Shown in pieces: positions 38,467-46,165 of a DNA stretch of 64,000 nucleotides; position 1 is the first letter of the stretch; each line of letters starts with the position of its first letter. The stretch is from Ignavibacteria bacterium (GTDB taxonomy: Bacteria; Bacteroidota; Ignavibacteria; Tepidaquicellales; OLB5), in assembly GCA_017303675.1 (NCBI GenBank), contig JAFLBX010000001.1, positions 1,189,970 through 1,253,969 on the forward strand, in the 5' to 3' direction. The translations under genes were made by a program, and so were the position numbers. The notes beneath the pieces were generated by a model that saw only the letters and a program-made list of their open reading frames with translations, had not been told where the DNA came from and made no database searches.

Positions 38467-38502
38467 TTCCCGCTGATCTTATTAGCGGGATTTTTGTTTT
38501 TT
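38467..38502 (+). terminator. Rho-independent terminator after the second lipoprotein
   Basis: TCCCGCT (38468-38474), 9-base loop, AGCGGGA (38484-38490), then TTTTTGTTTTTT. It closes the lipoprotein transcription unit and separates it from ftcD. Confidence 0.85.
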
Positions 38503-38561
38503 ATGGTGTTTATATGCCTTAAATAAACCATTTTTAATGATTATTGTGAAAATCCCTTACA

Positions 38562-38592
38562 TTTAAACATTCAATAATAAATGCTAACTTTG
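38562..38592 (+). promoter_or_regulatory. promoter of ftcD
   Basis: TTTA (38562-38565), 19 bp, TAACTTTG (38585-38592): perfect -7 box. The start of transcription would be near 38599, 25 bp before the ATG. Confidence 0.55.
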
Positions 38593-38623
38593 TAGTATAT
38601 TTACAAAATTTATCGCAATTTAT

Positions 38624-40243
38624 ATGAGAAAAATAGTTGAATGTGTTCCCAATATTTCCGAAGGAAGAGATGAAAAAGTTATCAACGCTTGCGCAGATGC
38701 AGTTCGCGCAGTAGAAGGTGTTACACTGCTTGATGTAGATCCGGGCAGGTCGACAAACCGCACGGTATTTACATTTGTGGGCGACCCTGACTCCGTAGTT
38801 GAAGCGGCATTTCAATTCACAAAAACAGCTTATGAATTAATTGATATGACAAAGCACTCCGGTGCGCACCCAAGAATGGGTGCTGTTGATGTTTGCCCCT
38901 TTGTGCCTGTGGCTGGAGTCACCACCGAAGACTGCGTGGAGTGCTCCAAAAAATTCGGAAAACGCGTTGGCGAAGAACTTGGCTTGCCGGTATATTTGTA
39001 TGAAGAAGCATCAACAAATCCAGCACGCAAAGCATTAAAGCAAATAAGGCAAGGCGAGTATGAAGGAATAAAAGACAGGATAATTAAACCTGAATGGAAA
39101 CCCGATTTCGGTCCGCAGGAATTCAATCCGCGCTTCGGGGCTATGGTCACAGGTGCGAGATTTTTCCTGATAGCGTATAATGTGAATATACTCGGCACCA
39201 AAGAACAGGCTCACCGCATTGCGCTAAATATCCGCGAGCAGGGCAGGGGACCTAATGAACCGGGCAGACTAAAAGCTATCAAAGCCATTGGCTGGTATGT
39301 TGATGAATACAACATGGCACAGGTATCTATCAATCTGGATAACTATACCATTACGCCTCCTCATATTGTATTTGAAGAGTGCGTTAAGGACGCAAAAGAA
39401 CTTAATCTCGCGGCAGCAGGCAGTGAGTTGGTTGGGTTGATACCGCTTGAAGCAATGCTAATGGCTGCTGAATATTATATACAGAAAGAAAAGCTGTTTA
39501 TTGTTGATGAAAAACAGAAAATAAGGCTTGTTGTTGAAAGGCTTGGACTTAATTCTGTATCTCCGTTTATACCCGAAAAAAGAATAATTGAATACATGAT
39601 AGCCGAAAGCGGGAATGAGCCGCTTGCATCTATGACAGTTCGCAGCTTTGTTGAGCTTGTTGGTGCCCGCACTTCAGCTCCCGGGGGCGGCAGTGTTTCA
39701 GCACTAATAGCTTCAATGGGCGCAGGACTTGGCGCAATGATGGGCTGGATGAGCTACGGCACAAAAAAATTCGAGCATCTTGATGCAGATATGAGAAGGC
39801 TGATAGCACCGCTGCATGAAAACATGAAAAAGCTTATTCCAATGATAGATGCCGATACTAATGCATTTAATGATTACATGACTGCAATGAAATTGCCCAA
39901 AGATACTGATGAGCAGAAAAAACACCGCTCACAGCTTATGCAGGAGGGTTTGAAAAAAGCTATTAATGTACCGCTTGGTGTAATGAGAACAGCTGATGAA
40001 TGCTGGCCGTATATGGTTGAGCTTGCAAAGCTTGGCAACGCAAGCTCGGCAAGTGATCTTGCCGTTGGCGCAAAATCTCTTGAAACCGGTATTTGGGGCG
40101 CATTAAAGAATGTTGAAATAAACATGGGACAGGTAACCGATGAAAAGTATAAAAAAGATGTTATGAAGGAAGCCGGTGATATCATGAAACGCGCTGAGAA
40201 GAACCTGGCTGAAGTTGAGAAAATATTGAACAGCAGAAATTAA
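38624..40243 (+). CDS. ftcD: glutamate formimidoyltransferase / formimidoyl-THF cyclodeaminase (bifunctional)
   Basis: Moves the formimino group of N-formimino-glutamate (the HutI product) to tetrahydrofolate, then releases ammonia to give methenyl-THF. The 539 residues hold both domains. The transferase (residues 1 to about 325) begins VECVPNISEGRD and contains KHSGAHPRMGAVDVCPFVP. The cyclodeaminase (about 345-535) begins MTVRSFVELVGARTSAPGGGS. This bifunctional length is like the animal enzyme; many bacteria have the domains separate. The gene is followed after 6 bp by a TrpF-like gene. Confidence 0.95.
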   Translation: MRKIVECVPNISEGRDEKVINACADAVRAVEGVTLLDVDPGRSTNRTVFTFVGDPDSVVEAAFQFTKTAYELIDMTKHSGAHPRMGAVDVCPFVPVAGVTTEDCVECSKKFGKRVGEELGLPVYLYEEASTNPARKALKQIRQGEYEGIKDRIIKPEWKPDFGPQEFNPRFGAMVTGARFFLIAYNVNILGTKEQAHRIALNIREQGRGPNEPGRLKAIKAIGWYVDEYNMAQVSINLDNYTITPPHIVFEECVKDAKELNLAAAGSELVGLIPLEAMLMAAEYYIQKEKLFIVDEKQKIRLVVERLGLNSVSPFIPEKRIIEYMIAESGNEPLASMTVRSFVELVGARTSAPGGGSVSALIASMGAGLGAMMGWMSYGTKKFEHLDADMRRLIAPLHENMKKLIPMIDADTNAFNDYMTAMKLPKDTDEQKKHRSQLMQEGLKKAINVPLGVMRTADECWPYMVELAKLGNASSASDLAVGAKSLETGIWGALKNVEINMGQVTDEKYKKDVMKEAGDIMKRAEKNLAEVEKILNSRN

Positions 40244-40249
40244 AAAGTA

Positions 40250-40924
40250 TTGAGCCCCGCCAATTATCCTGTTGTAAAAATATGCTGCATAAGCAGTATA
40301 GAAGAAGCAGCTCTTGCCATTAAGTACGGAGCAAACGCATTGGGGCTTGTTGGAAATATGCCCAGCGGTCCCGGTGTTATTAGTGATGAACTGATCGCTG
40401 AAATTTCCGCTTACGCACCTGAGAACATAGAAACTTTTCTGCTGACTAGTGAAACAACAGCGGATCAAATTATCAGCCATCATAATAAAGTAAATACTTC
40501 AACTATACAGATAGTTGACAGAATCGAAACCATGGTTTACAGATCCCTTAGGAAAGAGCTTCCCGGTATTAAGCTTGTACAGGTTATTCATGTTATAGAT
40601 GAAGATTCAGCGGCAGAAGCTGCGGAGTATGCACAATTTGCAGATGCACTGCTGCTTGATTCCGGGAACCCCTCGCTTGCGGTAAAGCAGCTTGGCGGAA
40701 CCGGCAGAACTCATAACTGGGAGCTTAGCCTGAAAATTCGTGAGCTGGCTGAAATTCCGGTTTACCTGGCCGGTGGAATAAATCCGGCAAATGTAAATGA
40801 TGCCTTTAATTTTGTAAAGCCATTCGGCATTGATCTTTGCAGCGGCGTTAGAACAGCAGGACGGCTGGATGAAGCAAAGCTTCGGGATTTTTTCAATGAA
40901 ATTAGAAAATTTAAATCAGCTTAA
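40250..40924 (+). CDS. phosphoribosylanthranilate isomerase-like protein
   Basis: 224 residues with the TrpF TIM-barrel pattern: VVKICCIS near the N-terminus (catalytic Cys is Cys12 or Cys13), ALAIKYGANALGLV, LLLDSG with candidate acid Asp137, LGGTGRTHNW, and phosphate-binding VYLAGGINPANV and DLCSGVRT. The start is TTG, 6 bp after ftcD. No other tryptophan gene is near. The location in a histidine catabolic unit suggests either an unlinked TrpF or a relative with another aminoaldose substrate. I leave the symbol blank for that reason. Confidence 0.82.
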   Translation: MSPANYPVVKICCISSIEEAALAIKYGANALGLVGNMPSGPGVISDELIAEISAYAPENIETFLLTSETTADQIISHHNKVNTSTIQIVDRIETMVYRSLRKELPGIKLVQVIHVIDEDSAAEAAEYAQFADALLLDSGNPSLAVKQLGGTGRTHNWELSLKIRELAEIPVYLAGGINPANVNDAFNFVKPFGIDLCSGVRTAGRLDEAKLRDFFNEIRKFKSA

Positions 40925-40935
40925 TATAATTTCTT

Positions 40936-41484
40936 ATTAAAAAGATTTTATTAATATTCTTAACTTCAGTAATTGTGCTGCTACTTGCAGGGGCAGTGTC
41001 TTACTTTTTATTTCTTCCCGGTGATACGGGGATTGTCAAAACACCTCTGCCGCAGGGATCAGTATCGGATTCTATTGTTGTATTCAAAGCTGATAGAAAA
41101 ATGCTGCTATATTTTAAGAGTAAAATCCTTAAAACTTACAGCATATCATTAGGTGATAACCCTGTGGGACATAAAGAAAAAGAGGGGGATGAAAAAACTC
41201 CGGAAGGCCTTTACAGCATAAGCGGAAGGAACCCAAACAGCAAGTATCATTTATCTCTCAGGATATCATATCCCAATGAACAGGATAAGCTTAATTCCCA
41301 AATGAACGGTTACTCTCCAGGCGGAGATATTATGATTCATGGTTTGCCTAACAATACAGGGTTTCTTGAGAATTATTATGTTAATAATGACTGGACTGAT
41401 GGCTGCATTGCTGTAACAAATGAAGAAATCAGGGAGATTTGGAGCGCCGTTAGTGACGGCACTCCGATTTTTATAAATAAGTAA
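40936..41484 (+). CDS. membrane-anchored L,D-transpeptidase (YkuD/YafK type)
   Basis: The YkuD catalytic region is clear: MIHGLPNN, then DWTDGCIAVTNEEI with the nucleophilic Cys, in the form usual for the YafK/ErfK subgroup. These enzymes crosslink peptidoglycan or attach proteins to it, or cut such links. The earliest standard codon in frame is GTG at 40975, which removes half the membrane anchor. Starting at ATT (40936) gives an ideal anchor IKKILLIFLTSVIVLLLAG. The stop codon before it is at 40927-40929. Hence the start is uncertain and may be a rare ATT. It is 11 bp after the TrpF-like gene. Confidence 0.82.
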   Translation: MKKILLIFLTSVIVLLLAGAVSYFLFLPGDTGIVKTPLPQGSVSDSIVVFKADRKMLLYFKSKILKTYSISLGDNPVGHKEKEGDEKTPEGLYSISGRNPNSKYHLSLRISYPNEQDKLNSQMNGYSPGGDIMIHGLPNNTGFLENYYVNNDWTDGCIAVTNEEIREIWSAVSDGTPIFINK

Positions 41485-41488
41485 ACAT

Positions 41489-42022
41489 TCAATTCCTTGT
41501 ATATTGAATCTTCCATATCTGCATCCATGTAGCCCCGTTATCAGCCGATGACTCCCACAGCCATGTAAATGAGCTTTCCTTAATATCGGTAAATGTCATT
41601 TTCTGGATTATTTCTTTTCCAGTTTTGTTCAAAACTTTTCTTTGCATGTACATGTTTTCACCGTCCTTACCGCCGGTAAAATCCATATAAGCCCCGTTAT
41701 TATCTACCCAGGTCTGCTGCCAGATTTTTTTAGCCGGGTTATATACAGAAACACTCCTGCCCAGAAAAGTCCCGTCACCTGAGGTGAAATTCTCTTCAAT
41801 TACGCAGCCTCCCAGTATTTTTGTAATTACATTTGTACCGGTTTTTACAGTGCCATCAGGGTCCTTCCAGTTAAGCTGCCAGTTACCGACCCAAAAATCA
41901 AACTGCGATGCTTCAGGAGCCATACATGGTTTATCCTCAGTCTGCGCATGGGTAACGGCTATTGAAAGTGTTACTGCTAAAATGAATATTACTGCTAATG
42001 CAGCTTTGTATGTTATTTCCAT
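41489..42022 (-). CDS. secreted DUF1579-like protein
   Basis: 177 residues. A signal peptide (ALAVIFILAVTLSIAVTHAQ) is followed by a lipocalin-like beta-rich body with FDFWVGNWQLNWKDPDG, GGCVIEENF, KKIWQQTWVDNNGAY and WLWESSADNGATW. This is the pattern of DUF1579 proteins of unknown role. It lies 4 bp from the convergent L,D-transpeptidase gene. Confidence 0.78.
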   Translation of the reverse strand: MEITYKAALAVIFILAVTLSIAVTHAQTEDKPCMAPEASQFDFWVGNWQLNWKDPDGTVKTGTNVITKILGGCVIEENFTSGDGTFLGRSVSVYNPAKKIWQQTWVDNNGAYMDFTGGKDGENMYMQRKVLNKTGKEIIQKMTFTDIKESSFTWLWESSADNGATWMQIWKIQYTRN

Positions 42023-42037
42023 AATTTATTATTTTAT

Positions 42038-42111
42038 AAGCGCCTGTTAATAAATCAAGCCTGGCTGTACAACAGCTTTGCTTGACCGCCCTCGTTGCTT
42101 AACAGGCGCTT
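42038..42111. repeat. long nested inverted repeat
   Basis: Perfect 13-bp arms AAGCGCCTGTTAA (42038-42050) and TTAACAGGCGCTT (42099-42111) enclose a second stem TCAAGC/GCTTGA and a third GCTGT/ACAGC with an ACA loop. An unpaired stretch CCGCCCTCGTTGC lies on the right side. It fills the gap between two minus-strand genes. No T-run follows, so it is a structured repeat rather than a standard terminator. Confidence 0.8.
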
Positions 42112-42116
42112 GAAAT

Positions 42117-43940
42117 TTATTTAATGATTACCAGTTTTTTCGTTTCCTTAAAATTGCCTGCCTGCATTGTATAAAAATATACACCGCTTGTAAATTCCTC
42201 AGCATTAAAATTTGTTTCATATTCACCCGCGTTTAGCTCACCATTAACCAATTCAGAAACCAGCCTGCCGGTAACATCATAAACAAAGAGTTTTACATTT
42301 GAAGATCCCGGAATTGCAAACCGTATTTTAGTAACAGGGTTAAATGGATTAGGATAGTTCTGCTCAAGTTTGTAGATGATAGGTATTACTGTTCCTGTTT
42401 GGCTAAGACCTATAATTACTTCGTTCAAACCCTGTCCTTCAACCAGCCGGTAGAACTTGTTTGGTGTAACATTGGTAAACACCTGCTGTAACCCGCCGCC
42501 CCATTTTACTATTATAGAATCAATAATCGTCGCATTGTGCAGCCCAAAATGAACATTCAGCATATTCATTGAATTGAAGCTGTTCTGAGCGTTAATTTCC
42601 CGTATCTGCCATTTTGGCACGCCGTTTATAACAGCTTTAATTTTTACAATTGTACCGAGTGCCGATTTATTTGTCATACCCGTGGTTGGACCCGAGCCTA
42701 TACAATTAATGTTCACCCATTTATTGTTATTATTCGTTTCATTCCTGAAAAGTCCTTTGGTTGCATTTGTACCGGCAATGAACATATCCAGGTCTCCATC
42801 GCTGTCATAATCAGCTAATGTTGTTCCATAAGTCTGGCCGTTAATGTTAACTGCAAGTGTATCAATCCTTATAAAGAAACCGCTGCCGTTATTGGAATAA
42901 TACCTGCTGAATCCGGCATCGTTTGTTATGAAACAATCAATATCTCCGTCATTATCAAAATCACCCCAGGTATTGCCAAGCCATGCACCTGCATCACTTA
43001 CAATACTTCCCACTTCTGCTGCAGTCATTTTTACATAATACCGCGGTCCCTCGCACTTGTAAAGCCTGTTCCTGATATTTGTTGAATAATTTGTTAAGAA
43101 TGCATCAAGATCACCGTCATTATCTATATCTATCCAGTTCCAGTTCTGACCGTCAACAATATCAGTTCCGATTATCCCTGTATCTATTCTGTTGAAATAA
43201 TATGGAACATTCTGTTCCTTAAGATAATTTCTGTAAAGGTAATCCTTTCCGCCGATACTGTTTGCCGGACCCGTGCCTATGAACAGGTCAATATCACCAT
43301 CCTGGTCATAATCACTGAACATTGGAACTGTAAATGCATCAATAGAATCTGTAATATCGGTGGTATCTACCCGCGTAAAAGTTCCGTTGCCGTTATTATA
43401 AAAGAAGCGGTTTTGATGAGAAACACCTCCGAAACCTGAAGCAACTGCAATAAACAGGTCAGGGTAGGTATCATTATTTACATCTCCCCACACACATCCC
43501 CAGCCAGTATTTGCGCTTGAATCTGCTATTGAACCGGTTAGTATTTTTGTAAATGTTCCGTTGCCGTTATTTTTATATAAGTGTGAGTATGGCGCGCCCT
43601 GATTTGTTGATACAGCAAAGAAATCTATAAACCCGTCGTTATCATAGTCAGCCCATGAATTACCAAGAACAGTTCCTATAAATGGGATCGAGTTTGTAAG
43701 CTTGATGAAATTTCCGTTTCCGAGATTTTTGAATATCTGGCTTCGTGAAATATACAGATCCAGCAGAGCGTCATTGTCAATATCAACCCAGCTCGTACCT
43801 ATGTAATTACCCGAGAGCGGTTCATTGACAATTGGATTTGAAGCATCAGTTACCTTCACAAAAAACTGCGCTGAAGCTGAACCCGGAAAATAAAGTAAAA
43901 ATAGAAGTGAAAGGCTGAAAGTTTTAATAAAATACCGCAA
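42117..43940 (-). CDS. secreted FG-GAP/VCBS repeat protein with ASPIC/UnbV domain and T9SS tail
   Basis: 607 residues. The signal peptide ends FPGSASAQ. FG-GAP/VCBS repeats follow (DYDNDGFIDFF, GDVNNDTYPDLFI, DYDQDGDIDLFIG, DIDNDGDLDAFLTN), then an ASPIC/UnbV segment (KSALGTIVKIKAVINGV to IIVKWGGG) and the T9SS tail NYPNPFNPVTKIRFAIP, ending KKLVIIK. The start is TTG, well supported by AGGAGG 6 bp upstream. A TATATTTG -7 box on the minus strand is at 43965-43972. Same family as 8306-10066. Confidence 0.92.
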   Translation of the reverse strand: MRYFIKTFSLSLLFLLYFPGSASAQFFVKVTDASNPIVNEPLSGNYIGTSWVDIDNDALLDLYISRSQIFKNLGNGNFIKLTNSIPFIGTVLGNSWADYDNDGFIDFFAVSTNQGAPYSHLYKNNGNGTFTKILTGSIADSSANTGWGCVWGDVNNDTYPDLFIAVASGFGGVSHQNRFFYNNGNGTFTRVDTTDITDSIDAFTVPMFSDYDQDGDIDLFIGTGPANSIGGKDYLYRNYLKEQNVPYYFNRIDTGIIGTDIVDGQNWNWIDIDNDGDLDAFLTNYSTNIRNRLYKCEGPRYYVKMTAAEVGSIVSDAGAWLGNTWGDFDNDGDIDCFITNDAGFSRYYSNNGSGFFIRIDTLAVNINGQTYGTTLADYDSDGDLDMFIAGTNATKGLFRNETNNNNKWVNINCIGSGPTTGMTNKSALGTIVKIKAVINGVPKWQIREINAQNSFNSMNMLNVHFGLHNATIIDSIIVKWGGGLQQVFTNVTPNKFYRLVEGQGLNEVIIGLSQTGTVIPIIYKLEQNYPNPFNPVTKIRFAIPGSSNVKLFVYDVTGRLVSELVNGELNAGEYETNFNAEEFTSGVYFYTMQAGNFKETKKLVIIK

Positions 43941-43992
43941 AAAGTACCTCCTTATAAGTTTTTACAAATATAGGAAGTGGGCTGTTACCGCA

Positions 43993-44928
43993 TTATTTGA
44001 AAATTGACTTTTTTGAGAGCCTGTAATTTTCAGGCGATAGATTATATGTGTTTTTGAACAAAAAACTGAAGGAACTTAGAGATTCATACCCGCAATCCTG
44101 GCAAATTTCGGTAATTGATAAGCTTGTGTTTTCAAGCAGTGATCTGGCTTTTGCAAGCCTGGTTTGTTTCAAGAATTGATAAGGGGATAAACCTGTATAT
44201 GATTTGAACTGCCTGAGGAAATGATGTGTGCAGAGTGAAGATACTTTCGAAAGAATATCAAGATCTATCGGTTCGTGGCAGTTTGATACGATATAATCCT
44301 TTGCTTTATTGAGCCTGTTAAAAAGCTCGATGCGTGTAGAGCGTTTTACTGATCTCAGCTCATCAGCCTTTTTTGATGCAGCAAGCTGAACCCGGAAAGT
44401 ATGCTCAAGTATGCCGTGCATTAATTCATTCAGCATAACGGTATCATGATATCCGCTTTTTAAAGCAAATCTGATACTGTTTACATAATTGCCAAGAGTG
44501 ATATCTGTATGATACAGCTTCTGAAAAAAGTTCACCGGATATTTATCCCTTACTTCGGGGAAATCCAGAAGGTATTCATCGTTATTGAACGTTGAGTAAA
44601 ACACATCTTCAACAAATTTTGCCGTGAAGTTCAGTGTAAATGATTCAACAGGACTATCGGAATCTATAAGACTCTGATATATTGAATCCCTGTTAAGTAT
44701 CAGATATGTATTATCCCGAACTCCATATTTCATGTTGCCCAATATGTACTGTTCGCTTCCGCCGAACGCGAATTTAAGAGAAAGAGTCGTCCAGTGTTCA
44801 GGATAATAAAGGTATGAAAACCTTCCGTTAAGTATAACGTTCTGCTCAACAAACTGCCTGTTCCACTGCCTGTTGTTGAACCTGAAATCTTCCAGATCCG
44901 GAAATTGTGTTATTACTTTAACACTCAT
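43993..44928 (-). CDS. AraC-family transcriptional regulator
   Basis: 311 residues. The C-terminal 100 residues form the two helix-turn-helix motifs of AraC/XylS: DILSKVSSLCTHHFLRQFKSYTG, SPYQFLKQTRLAKARSLLENT, and ITEICQDCGYESLSSFSFLFK. The N-terminal 190 residues look like a cupin-type effector domain. Neighbours do not reveal its target; the FG-GAP gene is 52 bp downstream on the same strand. Confidence 0.92.
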   Translation of the reverse strand: MSVKVITQFPDLEDFRFNNRQWNRQFVEQNVILNGRFSYLYYPEHWTTLSLKFAFGGSEQYILGNMKYGVRDNTYLILNRDSIYQSLIDSDSPVESFTLNFTAKFVEDVFYSTFNNDEYLLDFPEVRDKYPVNFFQKLYHTDITLGNYVNSIRFALKSGYHDTVMLNELMHGILEHTFRVQLAASKKADELRSVKRSTRIELFNRLNKAKDYIVSNCHEPIDLDILSKVSSLCTHHFLRQFKSYTGLSPYQFLKQTRLAKARSLLENTSLSITEICQDCGYESLSSFSFLFKNTYNLSPENYRLSKKSIFK

Positions 44929-45029
44929 TTTGTATGTGTAATACCTGTTTAATTAAGCTAAATTTAGAGAAAATTATGGATAAAAGAAACCACGAAAGGG
45001 GAAATTATTAATTTTGAATGTGAAGAATA

Positions 45030-45060
45030 TTCACCACTAAGTCACTCAGGACACTTAGAG
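45030..45060 (+). repeat. inverted repeat, left copy, flanking the DUF5063 gene
   Basis: Begins TTCACCACTAAGTCAC and ends in CACTTAGAG, right at the stop codon of the neighbouring gene. It matches the inverted copy at 46131-46158 at 22 of 27 positions. A fragment AAACCACGAAAGGG of a related type is at 44987-45000. Confidence 0.75.
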
Positions 45061-45061
45061 T

Positions 45062-46105
45062 TTAATCTTCATACCTTAATTCCTGCAGTTTCCAGTGTAT
45101 AGCTCTTACGGCAAATGTCCAGTGGTTTCCCGTATGTCCATGCCAATCAAATTTAAGATGCCAAATTGCATCTTGTTGATCAGGTATCGAGTTTGTATTA
45201 AATACTAACAAATTTGATTTAATATCATGATAGATTTCTGACAGGTCATTTGCAAGACTTTGAGGGGTTACTTCTTTTTCTTCAATCTCATCTGAATCTG
45301 GGTACGGATCAAAGTTACTGAAGTATGGTTCTACATTTTTAAGAAATATACTCAACTTTTCTAAATAATACCTAAATTTTGAAAGATCTCTAAATTCATT
45401 ACGATCAAATTTTACTATGTTGCCTCTACTGCAATTCGGTAAATCAAATCCCTTTGAATAATAATTCACTAAAGTTTTCTGAATATGATATAAAAAGTCT
45501 TTAACTGAATATTTATTGTAGTTTTCAAGAACTTTGCAGTAATCTTCGCACGCGCTAATAAAATCAGTAATTTCTTTGACTTTTAATTCTTCTTCATTTA
45601 AGCCAATTGGATTGTGGTAAATTTTGACTTTATGCTCATTATTTGAGACAAATTCTTTTGCTTCATACCAGCTTCCAGCATACAGAAATTCTAAAAATTC
45701 ATTATTAATTGTTTTGTTAACGCTATCATCAATTATTGCAACATCGCAATAACCATCTGCTGATGAAATCCTTTTAAGTTCATTTCTTACAGATTGCCAA
45801 TCAAGTTTTATTATGGCGGAATTGACAATAATAAAATCTATACTTTTCTCTTTTAGATTTGTATTAATTATGTCGCCTACAACTAAATTCAAACCTGAGT
45901 ATTTTGATTTAAGATGTTCGTAAGGTTGAATATTTTCAGCGACAAAAGTAACATTATCTGAAAGAGTAGCAAATATTTCTTCAATATTAACTTTACCTGT
46001 TAAAATTACAGCGACTTTATTTTCCGGTTCTAAATCTAATCCTATTCCTATATCACTATCTTTGAAATAATGAACAATTTCTTTTAAGTATTCCATAATG
46101 CTCAA
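45062..46105 (-). CDS. fusion of a methyltransferase-like domain and a DUF5063-like domain
   Basis: 347 residues. Residues about 20-150 look like a Rossmann-type methyltransferase remnant: VAVILTG, VTFVAENIQPYEHLK, LVVGDII, SIDFIIVNSAI. The glycine-rich SAM motif is missing, so it may be inactive. The C-terminal part (about 175-345), with TPQSLANDLSEIYHDIKSNL and FDWHGHTGNHWTFAVRAIHWKLQEL, fits DUF5063. The gene is more AT-rich than its neighbours by eye and is bounded by inverted repeats. Function unknown. Confidence 0.75.
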   Translation of the reverse strand: MSIMEYLKEIVHYFKDSDIGIGLDLEPENKVAVILTGKVNIEEIFATLSDNVTFVAENIQPYEHLKSKYSGLNLVVGDIINTNLKEKSIDFIIVNSAIIKLDWQSVRNELKRISSADGYCDVAIIDDSVNKTINNEFLEFLYAGSWYEAKEFVSNNEHKVKIYHNPIGLNEEELKVKEITDFISACEDYCKVLENYNKYSVKDFLYHIQKTLVNYYSKGFDLPNCSRGNIVKFDRNEFRDLSKFRYYLEKLSIFLKNVEPYFSNFDPYPDSDEIEEKEVTPQSLANDLSEIYHDIKSNLLVFNTNSIPDQQDAIWHLKFDWHGHTGNHWTFAVRAIHWKLQELRYED

Positions 46106-46130
46106 GATTTATGGTTTTAAATTAAAACTA

Positions 46131-46158
46131 TTAGTGCCCTTTGTGCCTTAGTGGTGAG
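46131..46158 (-). repeat. inverted repeat, right copy, flanking the DUF5063 gene
   Basis: On the minus strand begins CTCACCACTAAGGCAC and runs inward through GGGCACTAA. With the left copy it frames a unit of 1.13 kb whose outer ends are both TCACCACTAAG. No target-site duplication is evident. It begins 7 bp after the S9 peptidase stop codon. Confidence 0.75.
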
Positions 46159-46165
46159 TGCTTTT

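Noticed and set aside
42038-42111. Integron attC site
   Set aside because: The arms contain GTTAA and CTTAAC, but in the order GTT first, AAC last, the reverse of R''-R' in attC; no integrase or cassette array is present.
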